From positions 1-6,351 of the forward strand of contig CALIJD010000215.1 of assembly GCA_938017885.1 (NCBI GenBank): 6,351 nucleotides of DNA, written 5' to 3'. Below, in pieces: positions 4,399 to 6,351 of the stretch. This DNA comes from an uncultured Granulicatella sp. Lineage in GTDB: Bacteria > Bacillota > Bacilli > Lactobacillales > Aerococcaceae. The position numbers and the translations under genes were made by a program. How positions within the stretch are numbered: the stretch's first letter is position 1; each line of letters opens with the position of its first letter. Below the pieces are notes generated by a model. That model saw only the letters and a program-made list of their open reading frames with translations. It was not told the origin of the DNA and made no database searches.

Positions 4399-6177
4399 CT
4401 ATTCATTCTGAAACGTTGTTATTATATTACTTGCAACTTTTTCAGAGATACCAATCTTCTGTAACTCCTCAACGCTAGCATTTTTTATAGCGGTAGTAGT
4501 TTTAAAATGACCTAAAAGTTTCTTTCTAGTTTTCGGTCCTACTCCATCTATTAACTCCAATTTTGAGGAGAAAGTATTCTTGCTTCTAACTTGTCTATGA
4601 AAAGTTATAGCAAATCGGTGAACTTCTTCTTGTACTCTTTGAATTAATTGAAAGGCTTGTCCTTTTCGGTCCAGTTCGATAGGAGTAAATTTTTCTCCAT
4701 AAATTAAAGAAGCTGTTTTATGTTTATCATTTTTTACCATCCCACAAACTGGAATAGTTAAGCCTAGTTCATCTTCAAGAACTTCCATAGCAGCCTTCAT
4801 TTGGATTTTTCCACCATCCATTAAAATTAAGTCGGGAAGGTCAGCTTTTTCTCTTAGCAATCTTGAATAACGTCTTCTTATCACTTCTTGCGTCGTCGCA
4901 AACTCATGGCTTCCAAGGACCGTCTTCACCTTAAATTTTCGATAATGTTTCCGATCAGGTTTTCCATCTCGAAAAACAACCATAGCAGAAACAGGATTCG
5001 TACCTTGAATATTTGAATGGTCAAAAGACTCAATCACCGACAACTTTTCAAGTCCAAGAGCTTGCGATAACTCATCTAAAGCACCTAATGTTTTTAACTG
5101 ACTCTGCTCTTCTCTTCTAAACTTCTCTAATAAAGAAATCTCACTATTTTGAGTCGCTAAGTCTAACATTCTTTTTTTAGATCCTCTTTTTGGGGATACA
5201 GCTTTTACACCAAGTGTTTCAGATAGTAAATCAATATCTAAAGCATCCGGAACTAATATTTCTTTAGGTAAAATATGATTTTGATCTTCATAAAACTGGA
5301 TAATAAAGGATAAAACTTCATCTTCAATTTGATCATAAATAGGAAACATCGCTGCTTCTCTTTTGATAATCGTTGATTGTCTTAATAAGAAGACTTGAAT
5401 TGAAATCCATCCTCGATCAACAAAGTACGCAAATACATCTCGATTCGTAAAATCAGAACTCATTATATTTTGCTTCTCAACCGTTGCTTCAATGTATTGA
5501 ATTTGATCACGATAATCCATAGCTTTTTCAAATTCTAAGCGTTCAGAGGCCTCTAACATTCTTTGATTCAAATCATCTTTAATGGTTTTTACATCTCCAT
5601 TTAAAAAACGTTGAATCTTTTTTATTTGTGTTTTGTACTCTTCCTCAGAAATTTCATGGTCGCAACAACCGATGCACTGTCCTAAATGATAATAAAAACA
5701 AGCTCTGGTTTCATTCTTCCCACATTTTCTTAAAGGATAGATTTTTTGAATCAGTTGCTGGGTAGATGTAGCAGCAGTTACATTAGGGTAAGGTCCAAAA
5801 TAGATTCCTCCATCTTTTTCAACTTTGTGAGAAATCACTAGTTGCGGATTCCTCTCTGAAGTGATTTTCAAATAAGGATACATCGTCCCTTGTTTCAACT
5901 TAATATTGTAGTACGGTTGATATTTTTTTATCAGGTTAATTTCGAGTAAAAGAGATTCTTTATTTGTCTTTGTCACAATATACTCAAAATGGTGGATTTC
6001 ACTAACTAGTTTTTCAGTTTTAGTATCATGCGCACCTCTGAAATAAGAACGAACACGATTTTTTAAATTCTTTGCCTTCCCAATATAGATAATCTCATCG
6101 TTACTATTTCTCATAATATAGCAACCAGGCAAATCAGGAAGATTCTTAAGTTTGCTTTCAATCAATTCACTAGCCAT
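4399..6177 (-). CDS. uvrC: UvrABC excinuclease subunit C
   Basis: UvrC makes the two DNA cuts around bulky lesions after UvrA and UvrB have located the damage (nucleotide excision repair, cytoplasm). The 592 residues contain the full family layout. The N-terminal GIY-YIG nuclease (about 13-92) makes the 3' cut, with GCYIM (18-22), YIG (31-33), R41 and E79. A cysteine cluster (C152, C160, C168, C171, C172) resembles the one reported to hold an iron-sulphur cluster in E. coli UvrC. The UVR domain (about 200-235) contacts UvrB. The RNase H-like nuclease (about 380-530) makes the 5' cut, with D386 in SFDHSNIQG, D454 in LMDGGK and H520 in EVHRFAI. Two helix-hairpin-helix repeats (about 540-590, IDGVGPKTRKKLL) bind DNA. 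Cys in place of Ile in GIY also occurs in streptococcal UvrC. ATG is preceded by AAAGGAAG (6190-6183) at 5 bases. Length is normal and nothing is broken. Confidence 0.98.
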   Translation of the reverse strand: MASELIESKLKNLPDLPGCYIMRNSNDEIIYIGKAKNLKNRVRSYFRGAHDTKTEKLVSEIHHFEYIVTKTNKESLLLEINLIKKYQPYYNIKLKQGTMYPYLKITSERNPQLVISHKVEKDGGIYFGPYPNVTAATSTQQLIQKIYPLRKCGKNETRACFYYHLGQCIGCCDHEISEEEYKTQIKKIQRFLNGDVKTIKDDLNQRMLEASERLEFEKAMDYRDQIQYIEATVEKQNIMSSDFTNRDVFAYFVDRGWISIQVFLLRQSTIIKREAAMFPIYDQIEDEVLSFIIQFYEDQNHILPKEILVPDALDIDLLSETLGVKAVSPKRGSKKRMLDLATQNSEISLLEKFRREEQSQLKTLGALDELSQALGLEKLSVIESFDHSNIQGTNPVSAMVVFRDGKPDRKHYRKFKVKTVLGSHEFATTQEVIRRRYSRLLREKADLPDLILMDGGKIQMKAAMEVLEDELGLTIPVCGMVKNDKHKTASLIYGEKFTPIELDRKGQAFQLIQRVQEEVHRFAITFHRQVRSKNTFSSKLELIDGVGPKTRKKLLGHFKTTTAIKNASVEELQKIGISEKVASNIITTFQNE

Positions 6178-6220
6178 TTAATCTTCCTTTCATTCAAGAC
6201 TAATAAAAAGTACATTCTAT

Positions 6221-6351
6221 TTATAAAGCAGTTTTATATACCTCATAAGCAACTTCTGGAGTCACATCCCCATGTTCGGATAAAGAGACCTTCTTATGAC
6301 TTTTTAGTCCTTCTACCAATGCTGGGATTACTTCTTCACCTAAACCTACAT
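6221..6351 (-). CDS. C-terminal fragment of an unidentified protein (partial)
   Basis: An open frame enters at the right edge and ends at TAA (6223-6221), giving the last 42 residues. They begin VGLGEEVIPALVEGLK and end TPEVAYEVYKTAL. The segment looks soluble and mixed helix/loop, with no membrane stretch or known motif I can name. It is the only open frame on the minus strand here, and its composition is protein-like. The stop lies 43 bp before uvrC with no intrinsic terminator between them and no clear uvrC promoter, so the two genes may be transcribed together. I could not assign a family; a thioredoxin C-terminus, often found near uvrC in relatives, does not fit. Confidence 0.6.
   Translation of the reverse strand, partial: VGLGEEVIPALVEGLKSHKKVSLSEHGDVTPEVAYEVYKTAL

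Noticed and set aside
4399..6177. GCY instead of GIY in UvrC as a defect
   Set aside because: The same change is seen in streptococcal UvrC, and the catalytic Tyr, Arg and Glu of the nuclease are present.
6178..6260. Dedicated uvrC promoter
   Set aside because: AT-rich -10-like strings such as TATAAA occur, but none has a credible -35 at 16-18 bp, so I did not call one.

Overview
The window looks like ordinary chromosomal sequence from a low-GC Gram-positive bacterium, most likely of the order Lactobacillales. The evidence is AT-rich DNA, strong AAAGGAG-type ribosome binding sites, sigma-A-type promoters with 17-bp spacers, a lipoprotein-anchored amino-acid binding protein, and a UvrC resembling those of streptococci and lactobacilli. 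The genus cannot be fixed from sequence alone. Every supported gene lies on the minus strand, so transcription runs from high to low coordinates. I see no mobile element, CRISPR array, tRNA or rRNA.

Layout in transcription order. (1) 6351-6221: the last 42 codons of an unidentified protein, cut by the window edge. (2) 6177-4399: uvrC, the nucleotide-excision-repair endonuclease subunit, ending in a clear intrinsic terminator (4343-4374). (3) 4251-2715: a two-gene ABC importer operon, a lipoprotein binding protein followed after one base by a permease. It has its own probable promoter (4290-4318) and a terminator (2671-2701). No ATPase gene lies in this unit. (4) 2580-53: a tight four-gene operon behind a probable promoter (2623-2651). 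It encodes a YfmL-like DEAD-box RNA helicase, a 121-residue protein of unknown function whose gene overlaps the helicase gene by 35 bp, a TrmH/SpoU-family RNA 2'-O-methyltransferase, and a 76-residue membrane protein. (5) 38-10: an exact consensus promoter pointing out of the window toward the next, unseen gene.

Functionally, the last operon couples an RNA helicase with an RNA methyltransferase, which fits rRNA maturation or ribosome assembly. The two small unknown proteins are tied to it by overlap or by ribosome binding sites placed on the preceding stop codon. The importer probably takes up a polar amino acid or a related compound and must borrow an ATPase encoded elsewhere. Its binding protein lacks an arginine where most family members use one to hold the ligand carboxylate.

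I found no convincing new multi-gene system. The points most worth a second look are the orphan importer with its altered binding site, the uncharacterised 121-residue protein, and the inverted repeat across the helicase-operon promoter.
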